Below the pieces are notes generated by a model. It did no database searches and was not told the DNA's origin. It saw nothing but the letters and a program-made list of their open reading frames with translations. A stretch of 64,000 nucleotides of DNA, taken from the NCBI GenBank assembly GCA_003978465.1, contig QNZS01000026.1:1-64000 (forward strand), given 5' to 3'. Each line of letters opens with the position of its first letter. The first letter of the stretch is position 1. A program made the position numbers and the translations under genes. Below are positions 38,631 through 47,418 of the stretch, in pieces. This DNA comes from Sulfurimonas sp. GTDB lineage: Bacteria > Campylobacterota > Campylobacteria > Campylobacterales > Sulfurimonadaceae.

Positions 38631-39278
38631 TTAGAGATTATACAAGACATCACAAATTGTGTCAATGTCTTCATCTACTTTTAAAATCTCAATATCTTTA
38701 CTCAAAAAGTATGGTGCACTTATAATAGAGAAATCTCCATCTTCTTTGCGCTCATTAAACACCATCATTGCATCTATATTTCTACTTTGAAGTGCTCCTA
38801 AAGAGAGCATACTATCATTTATACACCCAAGTGTACAATGAGTAACAAGTAATCCTACTGCATTGAAGAATGGTATCAAGTCAATCATCATAAAATTACC
38901 ATCTACTGGAACCAGTAACCCCCCTGCCCCTTCAATAATCAAAATGTCACAAACCTCTTCTTGTCTTTCAATAGCATCGTTCAAAATAGTAAAATCAAGT
39001 GCCTTACCTTGTGAAGCGATAAAAGGTGCCGCTGGTAGTTCATAAGAGATAGGAACAACATCTGTAATTGTAAAATCACGACAGGCAGGATTGAGTTCTT
39101 TAAGTGTTTGGAGAAGGATATCTCCATCAGGATATACACCATTAATAACACCCGTCTCTATAAGTTTAATCACACCGACAGCTATACCTTTGGAAGCATA
39201 GTTTTGCATTAGTTTTAGACTTGTGTATGTTTTACCTATATCAGTATTCGTTGCAGTTACAAAGATTCTTTTTTTCAT
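38631..39278 (-). CDS. bioD: Dethiobiotin synthetase
   Basis: A 215-residue P-loop ATPase that closes the ureido ring of dethiobiotin. The modified Walker A is TNTDIGKTYTS at 9-19, and EGAGGLLVPV near 116 is a family signature. It follows ilvC after 168 bases and probably begins the bioD-pyrB-pabB set. Confidence 0.94.
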   Translation of the reverse strand: MKKRIFVTATNTDIGKTYTSLKLMQNYASKGIAVGVIKLIETGVINGVYPDGDILLQTLKELNPACRDFTITDVVPISYELPAAPFIASQGKALDFTILNDAIERQEEVCDILIIEGAGGLLVPVDGNFMMIDLIPFFNAVGLLVTHCTLGCINDSMLSLGALQSRNIDAMMVFNERKEDGDFSIISAPYFLSKDIEILKVDEDIDTICDVLYNL

Positions 39279-39409
39279 AAAGGAAGTATATCAATTTTAA
39301 TTAAAAGAAAGAAGAAAAAAATTGTGTTATTAAAAAACTATGGATTTTTACTTAGTATGCCTAAGATTTTGAAGTTAGGGTAAGGGAGTTTAAACTAATA
39401 AATGACTGC

Positions 39410-39430
39410 ACCCATCTTCGAAAGATGGGT
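39410..39430. terminator. Hairpin between ilvC and bioD
   Basis: A 9-bp perfect stem (ACCCATCTT / AAGATGGGT) with a 3-base loop lies 17 bases beyond the ilvC stop. It lacks a T-run, so termination may be inefficient or the hairpin may stabilise the ilvC message. Confidence 0.5.
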
Positions 39431-39446
39431 ACAATAAGTAAAAATA

Positions 39447-40487
<1,041 letters not shown>

Positions 40488-40515
40488 TTAAGAATATTGT
40501 CTTAAAATTTTCGGC

Positions 40516-40521
40516 ATTATA
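40516..40521 (-). promoter_or_regulatory. -10 box for ilvC
   Basis: TATAAT on the minus strand 47 bases before the ilvC start. No clear -35 and no attenuator-like leader peptide was seen in the leader. Confidence 0.45.
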
Positions 40522-40597
40522 ACCAATTATATGTAAAATGTTGATTAGTTTTTCCTTATATTTTAAAGCAGGTTTATATATTTAATCTCATACTCTG

Positions 40598-40603
40598 TAT
40601 AAT
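40598..40603 (+). promoter_or_regulatory. -10 box for the NYN-domain gene
   Basis: TATAAT lies 51 bases before the ATG at 40654, leaving an untranslated leader of about 44 bases. The two divergent -10 boxes (this and that of ilvC) are 76 bases apart. Confidence 0.45.
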
Positions 40604-40653
40604 ACAAGAAACTTTAACCCAAGCGTTTAAGGAATAGGTGGAACATTTTCTAA

Positions 40654-41391
40654 ATGTCATTACATAAACAACAAATAAGTATAGAACACAAATACCGTGG
40701 AAGTGTAGTCCTACCAGATAATACAGAAGCAAAAAATATTTTTTTTCGTACAAAACAAGCATATGCAAACCATGAAAAAATGGGTGTTAACATCCTTTTT
40801 TCAAAAGCCAAACTGACAAAACTTAAGCACTATCAAAAAGGTTCTTCTGAAATAGAGTTAGAAAACCTTGAACTCTACATAGAGATGGGAGATATTTTAG
40901 GTTTTAAAACTGATCATGCGGTTAAACTAAAAAATAGCATACTATTTACTAATGATAGTGCTCATACAAATTTTAATATCACTAAACGACTCAAACTCAT
41001 TAACAAAAAGCAAAAAGGTAAAACTAATAAAAATTATCTATTTTGGGATATAGAAAACTTTTCAAGTATCTCGTCTATTTTTAATGACATCATTGATAAG
41101 TATGAAATAGCAGATGAGTTTATCTATCTTGCAGCTAACCCTGACTCTTTGTATCTTAAACGAGCAGAGTGGGAAGCAAATCTTTATGATTATGGTAAAA
41201 CACTTAACTCTTTTAACTTCATCAAATGTGATCATGGAAAAGATGTAGCTGATGATGTTCTTTTAGGTAAGTATATTGATGCAAAAATTACAAATGCAAA
41301 TGTGTTTATACTTACATTTGACAGGGAACTAAAAGAGCGTTTTACGGATGCCACAGATGAGAGCAATAACCTCTTTATCCTGGGAAAATAA
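40654..41391 (+). CDS. NYN-domain (PIN-like) putative ribonuclease
   Basis: A 245-residue protein. The C-terminal half (about 127-245) shows NYN/PIN-like nuclease features: LFWDIENF with Asp132 and Asn135, then DHGKDVADDVLL with Asp197, Asp200 and Asp201, and LTFDREL with Asp223, spaced as in the acidic metal site of that fold. The N-terminal half (1-125) is basic, begins with a segment like a small cold-shock-type strand region (HKYRGSVVLPDNTEAKNIFF), and is not recognised. The likely role is RNA cleavage, but target and partners are unknown. It stands alone between ilvC and an IS remnant. Confidence 0.65.
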   Translation: MSLHKQQISIEHKYRGSVVLPDNTEAKNIFFRTKQAYANHEKMGVNILFSKAKLTKLKHYQKGSSEIELENLELYIEMGDILGFKTDHAVKLKNSILFTNDSAHTNFNITKRLKLINKKQKGKTNKNYLFWDIENFSSISSIFNDIIDKYEIADEFIYLAANPDSLYLKRAEWEANLYDYGKTLNSFNFIKCDHGKDVADDVLLGKYIDAKITNANVFILTFDRELKERFTDATDESNNLFILGK

Positions 41392-41599
41392 AATCCTCTA
41401 AAACTTCTGCCTCAGCTTTATCTAGGTACTAGCCATTCCTAGTTCTCTAACCGCACTACACACAGCTTCATATGTACATATTCAGCAACTACTTTTTATA
41501 AGACTTCCATCTATGTTCATGATACCTGAATGCATTTTTGTCATATCCTCCAAGTTAGTACATCCAGAGCAAAATCCATAAATATATATATTTTCAATC
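41392..41599 (-). other. Degenerate minus-strand coding trace
   Basis: On the minus strand this stretch reads as protein-like pieces (YIYGFCSGCTNLEDM, NIDGSLIKSSC, CTYEAVCSAVRELGM) broken by stops near 41487 and 41430. Cysteine pairs hint at a metal- or cluster-binding ancestor, but the family is not recognised. No other feature is seen here. Confidence 0.3.
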
Positions 41600-42180
41600 T
41601 AAAAATTTCTTATAAAGGATTTTAGAGTAGGATTAAAAAGATACTTTTGTAAAGATTGTAAGACTTCTTTTAGCTCAAAGAGAAGACTAGAACAGCTGCA
41701 AAAAACAATCTTAAAAGAATTTTTTACACCGTCTAACATTGAAACGACTATTAGAAAAATATAATAAATCACACTATGGACAGTGTAGTAAAGAGATGCA
41801 CGAAAAAGCATAAACAAGTATATTGTGGATGTAAATGTACATAATCCAAGAGCAGTAAATCTTATTTTCGATGCTACTTTTTATGGAAAATAAAAAGACA
41901 AACTGAGTACCTTGGTTTTAAAGGATAAGAAGATCAAAGTAATCCTAATTTGGAAGCATATTGAAAGAAAATAGTTTTAAAACTAACTCAGACTACAGAA
42001 ATAATCTTTACTCAGAAGATATAAGTATCTATCAATTTAAAATACAACTAATGTACTAGAAGGTAGTGTCTTTTCTCGTATGAAGAATATGATTATTTTA
42101 GATCGTGGACTTAGTAAAATTTGAAGTTGAGTCTAATAGATTTTTATCTTGTGCATTATATGAAAAAGTAGAAAATAAGC
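41600..42180 (+). mobile_element. Dead transposase (zinc-ribbon IS256-like variant)
   Basis: The plus strand carries a transposase shredded by stops. It starts with a zinc-ribbon piece RYFCKDCKTSFSSKRR near 41640, then NPRAVNLIFDATFYGK near 41840 (the first catalytic Asp of a DDE domain), TLVLKDKKIKVILIWKHIE near 41910 and a C-terminal LEGSVFSRMKNMI...RGLSK near 42060-42120. The pattern fits the IS256-like variant with an N-terminal zinc-binding domain; IS1595 or ISL3 cannot be excluded. No terminal inverted repeats could be identified, so the element is an old relic. Confidence 0.7.
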
Positions 42181-42238
42181 ACTCATTTTTTTAATTAAGT
42201 CATATTTTTAAAATCAAAATCAACATATCCAAAATTGT

Positions 42239-42316
42239 CTAAATCAAAACAGAAATGAAAAAAGCCATAAGAACAATGGCTATACCACGTAATATATCTA
42301 AATCCTGTAGTTTCAT
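42239..42316 (-). pseudogene. Truncated acyltransferase-3-like start fused to IS relic
   Basis: An ATG that overlaps the ruvX stop (ATGA) opens a 25-codon frame reading LDILRGIAIVLM, the typical first helix of acyltransferase-3 membrane proteins, and then stops at 42239 next to the transposase relic. The original gene was probably co-translated with ruvX and lost all but its start. A hairpin AGCCAT/ATGGCT followed by six T on the minus strand (42258-42281) lies within this fragment and may now end the ruvX transcript. Confidence 0.55.
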
Positions 42317-42714
42317 TTTTTTTGTTTTAGTTTATAGAGGTATCGTTGAAGAATTATCATAGCAGAGATAGAATCAATCCTACCATCTCTAATGTACTTT
42401 ATCTCACCCTTCATTAAGTTCTCAGCTTCAAGTGAACTGCCGGCCTCATCTTGAAAAATGACTTCACCCTTAAAATCTACAAGGTTCATAAAATGCTCAA
42501 TACGTCGTCGCATCTCATTTTCACTACTTCCACCAAGAGGGATACCTATGACTACAGTTTCAATCTCCCACTCAGTTATAGCTTTTTTTACTTCACAAGA
42601 AGCTTGATTGCGGTTTTTTCTTATAACTGCTGGCAGTGGTGTCACTAAATCTTTGTGTGCAGAGTAAGCAAGCCCTATTCGTTTTAGTCCAAGGTCTATA
42701 GCAATGTACTTCAT
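42313..42714 (-). CDS. ruvX: RuvX/YqgF Holliday-junction resolvase-like RNase
   Basis: A 133-residue RNase H-fold protein. The first catalytic Asp is in YIAIDLGLKRIG (residues 3-14), VVIGIPLG is near 55 and the last Asp is in RDGRIDSISA near 111. Family members process the 5' end of 16S rRNA or act on junction DNA. It starts one base after mnmE ends. Confidence 0.9.
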   Translation of the reverse strand: MKYIAIDLGLKRIGLAYSAHKDLVTPLPAVIRKNRNQASCEVKKAITEWEIETVVIGIPLGGSSENEMRRRIEHFMNLVDFKGEVIFQDEAGSSLEAENLMKGEIKYIRDGRIDSISAMIILQRYLYKLKQKK

Positions 42715-42715
42715 T

Positions 42716-44056
42716 TTATTTACCTAAACAAAAAGAGCCAAACATTTTGTCTAACATCTCATCATTTTCAAAAGGTCGTGTTATACTTGCCATCTCTTTA
42801 ACAGCTTCATTAAGATGAAAAGAAAATATCTCCAACTCTTGGTCTTCTAAAGGGATAAATGATTCTTCTACATTTTTCATAGTTTCTTCCACTGCATTTA
42901 TTTGACGTGAAGATATAAGCATAATTTCATCACTACTATTATTCCTATCCATAATAGCTTCTAGAGCCTTTACTAAACTACTAACATCATCTTTTGAGTT
43001 GAGTTCTAAGTCAAAATCTAATGATGGAAAAGAGAACTTTTCTTCTAAATCAATTTTATTTTTTATTACTATAACTTTTTTAGATTTTTTGGCATTTTCT
43101 AGGAGTGTAATAATTTTCTTATCTTCTGTGTCAGCTGCACGAGAACTATCAAACAGAGCTACAACTATATCACTTAAATCTATCGCTTCTAAACTACGCT
43201 CTATCCCAATTTTTTCTATCTCATCATTTGCTTCACGGATTCCAGCTGTATCCACTATACGGATAAGATGTGTACCAATTTTCACCTGTTCTTCTATAGT
43301 GTCACGAGTTGTTCCTGCTATATCACTCACAATCGCTCTATCAAAATTAAGCAAGGCATTTAAAAGTGAAGATTTACCAACATTAGGTTTTCCAATTATT
43401 GCGACACGAAAACCTTGCATAAGACCTTCTCTTGCTTTTGAAGCTTCTAGTGTTTTATTTAAAAGTTTATAGAGTTCATCTAGTTTGGACTTTATCTGAA
43501 CAACTAAGTCCTCAGGTAAATCTTCTTCAGCATAATCAATAGTCACCTCACTAAATGCAAGTATATGAATTATTTCATCACGAATATTTTCTATAAAATA
43601 CTTTAAAGAACCCTTCATCTGAGCTGCTAGTATTTTAGCTGCATCTTCACTTTTAGCTTCTATGAGTTGTGCTATAGCTTCTGCTTCACTCAGGTCAATT
43701 CGACCATTAAAAAAAGCACGTTTGGAAAACTCTCCCGGAGTAGCGAGTCTTGCTCCTGCATTTACAGTCGCTTTGAGTATACTTTGAGCCACGATAAAAC
43801 CACCATGACACTGTATCTCAACTACATGTTCTGCTGTAAAAGAGTGTGGTGCTTGAAAGTATATAATGATTGCTTCATCAATAAGAGTATTATTTGAGTC
43901 ATATACACAAGAGAGTGTCGCATATCTTGGCTCTATTTCTGTTTTTTTTGTGAGTTTTTTTACGATTTTTAAGGCGTTATCCCCACTTATACGGATGATT
44001 GCGATAGAGCCTATTCCATTTGCTGTTGCAATAGCACTAATAGTATCTGAGTGCAT
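42716..44056 (-). CDS. mnmE: tRNA modification GTPase MnmE
   Basis: A 446-residue GTPase that, with MnmG, adds the 5-carboxymethylaminomethyl group to wobble uridine. The formyl-THF-binding N-terminal domain (1-118) precedes the helical domain with an inserted G domain (G1 GKPNVGKSS near 223, DIAGTTRD near 248), and the protein ends in the required CLGK motif. It follows jag by one base. Confidence 0.96.
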   Translation of the reverse strand: MHSDTISAIATANGIGSIAIIRISGDNALKIVKKLTKKTEIEPRYATLSCVYDSNNTLIDEAIIIYFQAPHSFTAEHVVEIQCHGGFIVAQSILKATVNAGARLATPGEFSKRAFFNGRIDLSEAEAIAQLIEAKSEDAAKILAAQMKGSLKYFIENIRDEIIHILAFSEVTIDYAEEDLPEDLVVQIKSKLDELYKLLNKTLEASKAREGLMQGFRVAIIGKPNVGKSSLLNALLNFDRAIVSDIAGTTRDTIEEQVKIGTHLIRIVDTAGIREANDEIEKIGIERSLEAIDLSDIVVALFDSSRAADTEDKKIITLLENAKKSKKVIVIKNKIDLEEKFSFPSLDFDLELNSKDDVSSLVKALEAIMDRNNSSDEIMLISSRQINAVEETMKNVEESFIPLEDQELEIFSFHLNEAVKEMASITRPFENDEMLDKMFGSFCLGK

Positions 44057-44057
44057 T

Positions 44058-44999
44058 TTAGTTGTTGTAATCGTTTATGATTATATATTTTAATCCATCA
44101 CGAGTTGAACGAATTACTACATATTTTTTAGGATACCTTGAACGAAGTTCTTTAAGTGCAATTTGTACTAAAATTCCATCAAGTATTTTCGTCTGTGCTC
44201 GTCCATCTCTATCTATATTTTCATATACATTTACAAGGTACCGTCCTATAGATTCTTCTTGATTTTTCAAGAACTCTGCTATCTCTAAACGCAGATGTAC
44301 TTCATACTTGGAGTTTATCCAGTTAAAAATCATATATGAGAGTGCCTTATATCTATAACCCTCTTTACCTATAAGAAGTGCTGCATCATCACCTTTAAAT
44401 TCAATCAAAAGAGTTTCACTATCATATGCACTTACATTAATACTATCAATTGCAAAACAAGTGAGTTTAAAAAGTGCATTTATTTTAGTCTGTACTTCTT
44501 CTATAATAGAATCTAAATTTGTGCCTGGTTGAACTTCATCCTCATCATACTCATCATCATAGTCCGCAGTAAAATCTAGTCCGTTTAAATCATCATCTTC
44601 ATCATCCTGATCACTTACAAAAGAAGCCGGCATAATCGTATCGTTTAAAATAGTCTGTTTTTTATGATTTTTTGGAGATTTTTCTTTATCATTTTTTTTA
44701 GGTTTTTTACTTTCATTTTTTTTTGGAGAATCTAAAGTCCCTTTAGTCTCCTTTGTACTTTTCTTCTCTTGTTTTACCTCGGTTTTTTTTTCGTTTTTTG
44801 TCTCTTTTAGAGGTTTAGAGTCTAACTCTTTTTCTTTTAAACGAATAACTACAATAATTGCACTTTTTTTAAAGAAACCTAAGAAACCTTTACTTGGGAC
44901 CTGCACAACTTCAATTTTCAGTTCTGTAATCGAGCATTCTAGTTTACTTGCAGCATTTTGATATGCTACTTCAAGTGTACTTGCTTCAATTTTTAACAT
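44058..44999 (-). CDS. jag: Jag/KhpB-type RNA-binding protein
   Basis: A 313-residue protein with an N-terminal Jag domain (1-50), a long linker, a KH domain (about 195-245, GKEGYRYKALSYM) and an R3H domain (about 250-310, LEIAEFLKNQEESIGRY). The linker is split into a Lys-rich part (about 70-115) and an Asp/Glu-rich part (about 130-158), which is striking but common in type for this family. Jag/KhpB binds RNA and is nearly always encoded beside yidC, as here (2-base gap). Confidence 0.9.
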   Translation of the reverse strand: MLKIEASTLEVAYQNAASKLECSITELKIEVVQVPSKGFLGFFKKSAIIVVIRLKEKELDSKPLKETKNEKKTEVKQEKKSTKETKGTLDSPKKNESKKPKKNDKEKSPKNHKKQTILNDTIMPASFVSDQDDEDDDLNGLDFTADYDDEYDEDEVQPGTNLDSIIEEVQTKINALFKLTCFAIDSINVSAYDSETLLIEFKGDDAALLIGKEGYRYKALSYMIFNWINSKYEVHLRLEIAEFLKNQEESIGRYLVNVYENIDRDGRAQTKILDGILVQIALKELRSRYPKKYVVIRSTRDGLKYIIINDYNN

Positions 45000-45001
45000 A
45001 A

Positions 45002-46591
45002 TTATTTCTCTACTTTAGCTGCTTTAAGTGCATCTTTTGCATTTTTGAATTGCTGATTAACAATAAACTGCTGTAAAATTGAAAAGAGATTATTGACAAA
45101 CCAGTAAAGGACTAAACCTGCTGGAAAAGTTACAAAGAAAAATGTAAATATCACAGGTAACCATTTCATAACTTTCTCTTGCATTGGATCTGAAAAATTA
45201 TTTGGTGTCATACGTTGCTGTAAAAACATAGAAGCACCCATTAGTACTGGCATAACATAGTATGGATCCATACGAGAAAGATCATTAACCCATAAAATCC
45301 ACTCTGAACCTTGAAGTTCAACTGCATTTAGTAGAACACGATAAATCGCGAAAAATACAGGAATTTGCATGAGCATTGGCAGACAACCACCTAAAGGATT
45401 TGCCCCATTTTTCTTGTACATATCCATAGTTGCTTGGTTTAAACGCTGAGGCTCACCCTTATACTTCGCTTTAAGTTCTTTGATTTTAGGTGCAAGATCT
45501 TTCATCTTCTGCATAGAAACCATACCCTTATAAGTTAATGGATACAGTACAAATCTAATAATAGCAGTAAGAGCAATAATCGACCAACCCCAGTTTCCAA
45601 AAATTCCATATAACCATAAAAGAAGTGCAAAAAGTGGTTTAGCTGCAAATGTAAACCAACCATACTCTATTGCATTTGTCAGGATAGGATTAATTGACTC
45701 TAATTTTTTATAATTTTTTTGACCTATATAACCACTAAACTCTATATTTTGTGTGCCATCAAAATATACAACTGGATTATCTTCAGTATCTCTTTCAACG
45801 ATTATAGTTCTATCTTTAGAGAGTCCATACATAATTGTTGCTGTGTATTGATCAAATGCAGAAAGGAGTTCAACACCTGAAAAAGACTTACGTCCCTCAG
45901 CATCTCCATCAGCTATAATTGTTACAATTTCATCATCAGTGTAAACCAGAGCACCAACAACTGTCATCATCTGCTCATCTTCATTTACACGAGGACGTTG
46001 CCCTAGATATATATAATAACGTTTATCTTCACTCATAGAGATAACTATATCATAATGGCCATCATCAAAAAATGTTATCTTTTTACTCACGGTAAGTGCA
46101 GAGAGTTTCTGTGTTAAAGTTACACTTTTTGCATTACCATCAATGTTAAGCTCATTAACACTTGCTGTATAAGCAACTGATGCTGCTTCTTTATTTAAGT
46201 TCTCATCCATAAATCTAATATAAAGAGGTTTAGTACCTTTTGAAGGTATTAACTGTGCATGATTATCTTCTTTATCTCTAAACTTCTCTTCACGTAACTC
46301 TTTAGAAGAGATACGTCCTAGTGTGTCTATTTTAAGTATAAAATGCTCATTCGTAACTGTTACAAGATTATTTGAACTACTTGTTTCTACTGCCGCGATT
46401 ACACGTCCAGCATCTGCTTCTACATTAACACTTGGAACTGTACCTACACTACTTTGTCCTGTTTGAACTTTAGTATCCTGTAGTACTTCTGATGCTACTG
46501 GTGGAAAAATTGCTGTATACCCTACGAAAAAAATTACTGATAACAGTACCGCTACTATTAATCTCTGGTTTGGTGACATTTTGTCTAACAC
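45002..46591 (-). CDS. yidC: Membrane protein insertase YidC
   Basis: A 529-residue Gram-negative-type YidC: an N-terminal anchor (7-24), a large periplasmic domain (about 65-310) and the conserved insertase core (about 320-510) with NPLGGCLPMLMQIPVFFAIY. It inserts inner-membrane proteins, with or without Sec. It lies in the conserved run rpmH-rnpA-yidD-yidC-jag-mnmE. Confidence 0.97.
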   Translation of the reverse strand: MLDKMSPNQRLIVAVLLSVIFFVGYTAIFPPVASEVLQDTKVQTGQSSVGTVPSVNVEADAGRVIAAVETSSSNNLVTVTNEHFILKIDTLGRISSKELREEKFRDKEDNHAQLIPSKGTKPLYIRFMDENLNKEAASVAYTASVNELNIDGNAKSVTLTQKLSALTVSKKITFFDDGHYDIVISMSEDKRYYIYLGQRPRVNEDEQMMTVVGALVYTDDEIVTIIADGDAEGRKSFSGVELLSAFDQYTATIMYGLSKDRTIIVERDTEDNPVVYFDGTQNIEFSGYIGQKNYKKLESINPILTNAIEYGWFTFAAKPLFALLLWLYGIFGNWGWSIIALTAIIRFVLYPLTYKGMVSMQKMKDLAPKIKELKAKYKGEPQRLNQATMDMYKKNGANPLGGCLPMLMQIPVFFAIYRVLLNAVELQGSEWILWVNDLSRMDPYYVMPVLMGASMFLQQRMTPNNFSDPMQEKVMKWLPVIFTFFFVTFPAGLVLYWFVNNLFSILQQFIVNQQFKNAKDALKAAKVEK

Positions 46592-46594
46592 ATA

Positions 46595-46918
46595 TTACCC
46601 TTTATATGAAAAATTTTTTATTATGTAATGTTGGTTCTTTTTATTTGGAACCAGCCAATATTTTATACTTCCTACTTCTAATTGAGCAGGCTTACAGTGG
46701 AGTTTATACAGCAATGCATACTCTATCCCTCCATCAAATAATTGATTACAACGTAGTATTCTAGTTAAAGAGTGGTAAAACGCACTTGAAATTGAGTTAT
46801 TTTCGAAATTTAATCGTGCATATTCACTACAAGTGGGATAATACCTACAAGAACCGAAGCCAATGAGGGTAAAATACTTCTGATAAAACCATAGAAGTTT
46901 AAGTAATAGTTTTCGCAT
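46595..46918 (-). CDS. yidD: Membrane protein insertion efficiency factor YidD
   Basis: A 107-residue YidD protein; the hallmark is FGSCRYYPTCSEYA (near 21-34) with an amphipathic start, followed by RILRCNQLFDGGIEY. It is believed to assist YidC. Its first 20 bases overlap the end of rnpA, and it ends three bases before yidC. Confidence 0.94.
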   Translation of the reverse strand: MRKLLLKLLWFYQKYFTLIGFGSCRYYPTCSEYARLNFENNSISSAFYHSLTRILRCNQLFDGGIEYALLYKLHCKPAQLEVGSIKYWLVPNKKNQHYIIKNFSYKG

Positions 46919-47237
46919 TTCTTAATACTTTGATAAAATCATTTTGGAGTTTTTCATGGTTAGAATCAAAGAGACCGACTTTTGCAACGAATACATAAGA
47001 GCCTGCTTTGAGTTTTGGAGAGTATTCACGAAATAGTGCTCGCATGCGACGCTTTGCTCGGTTACGCTTTACAGCATTTCCTAACTTTTTTGTTGCAGTA
47101 AAACCTACTTTATGAGTTTCATTTTGAGGAAGGAAAAAAAGGACAACACTATTAGAGTGCTGATTCTTCCCTTTGTTATATACATATTGAAACTCTTTAT
47201 GGAGCTTCAGTGTATAGTATCCGCCTAAACTGACAAT
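46899..47237 (-). CDS. rnpA: Ribonuclease P protein component, probable ATT start
   Basis: The frame between rpmH and yidD encodes RNase P protein: [38 protein letters not shown] (the conserved RNR core) and YVFVAKVG. No ATG, GTG or TTG lies between the preceding in-frame stop (47241) and the conserved start; an ATT at 47237, with AAAGG nine bases upstream, is the best candidate, giving 112 residues. CTG further in is an alternative. It overlaps rpmH by 13 bases and yidD by 20. RNase P protein aids the RNA subunit in maturing tRNA 5' ends. Confidence 0.9.
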   Translation of the reverse strand: MVSLGGYYTLKLHKEFQYVYNKGKNQHSNSVVLFFLPQNETHKVGFTATKKLGNAVKRNRAKRRMRALFREYSPKLKAGSYVFVAKVGLFDSNHEKLQNDFIKVLRNAKTIT

Positions 47238-47359
47238 CTTTTACGACCTTTAGCTCTACGACGGTTTAAAACTCTACGACCGTTCTTAGTTGCCATACGT
47301 GCTCTAAAACCGTGAGTTCTTTTTCTAGGTGTTGAATGGGGTTGGTATGTTCTTTTCAC
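47225..47359 (-). CDS. rpmH: 50S ribosomal protein L34
   Basis: A 44-residue L34 with the invariant pattern [20 protein letters not shown] and [12 protein letters not shown]. The start is GTG, which is unusual for this very highly expressed gene. It heads the rpmH-rnpA-yidD-yidC set. It is too short for most length cut-offs. Confidence 0.97.
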   Translation of the reverse strand: MKRTYQPHSTPRKRTHGFRARMATKNGRRVLNRRRAKGRKRLSV

Positions 47360-47418
47360 TACATATCCTTATGTAAAATTAAGTTCGAAATAATACAAAA
47401 AATTTACTTAAAGTGTTG

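Noticed and set aside
42258-42281. Independent terminator call for ruvX
   Set aside because: The hairpin lies inside the surviving acyltransferase fragment, so it may be coincidental coding sequence; it is described with that fragment.
42999-43472. A 157-codon plus-strand frame opposite mnmE
   Set aside because: An antisense shadow of the mnmE GTPase domain without recognisable protein features.
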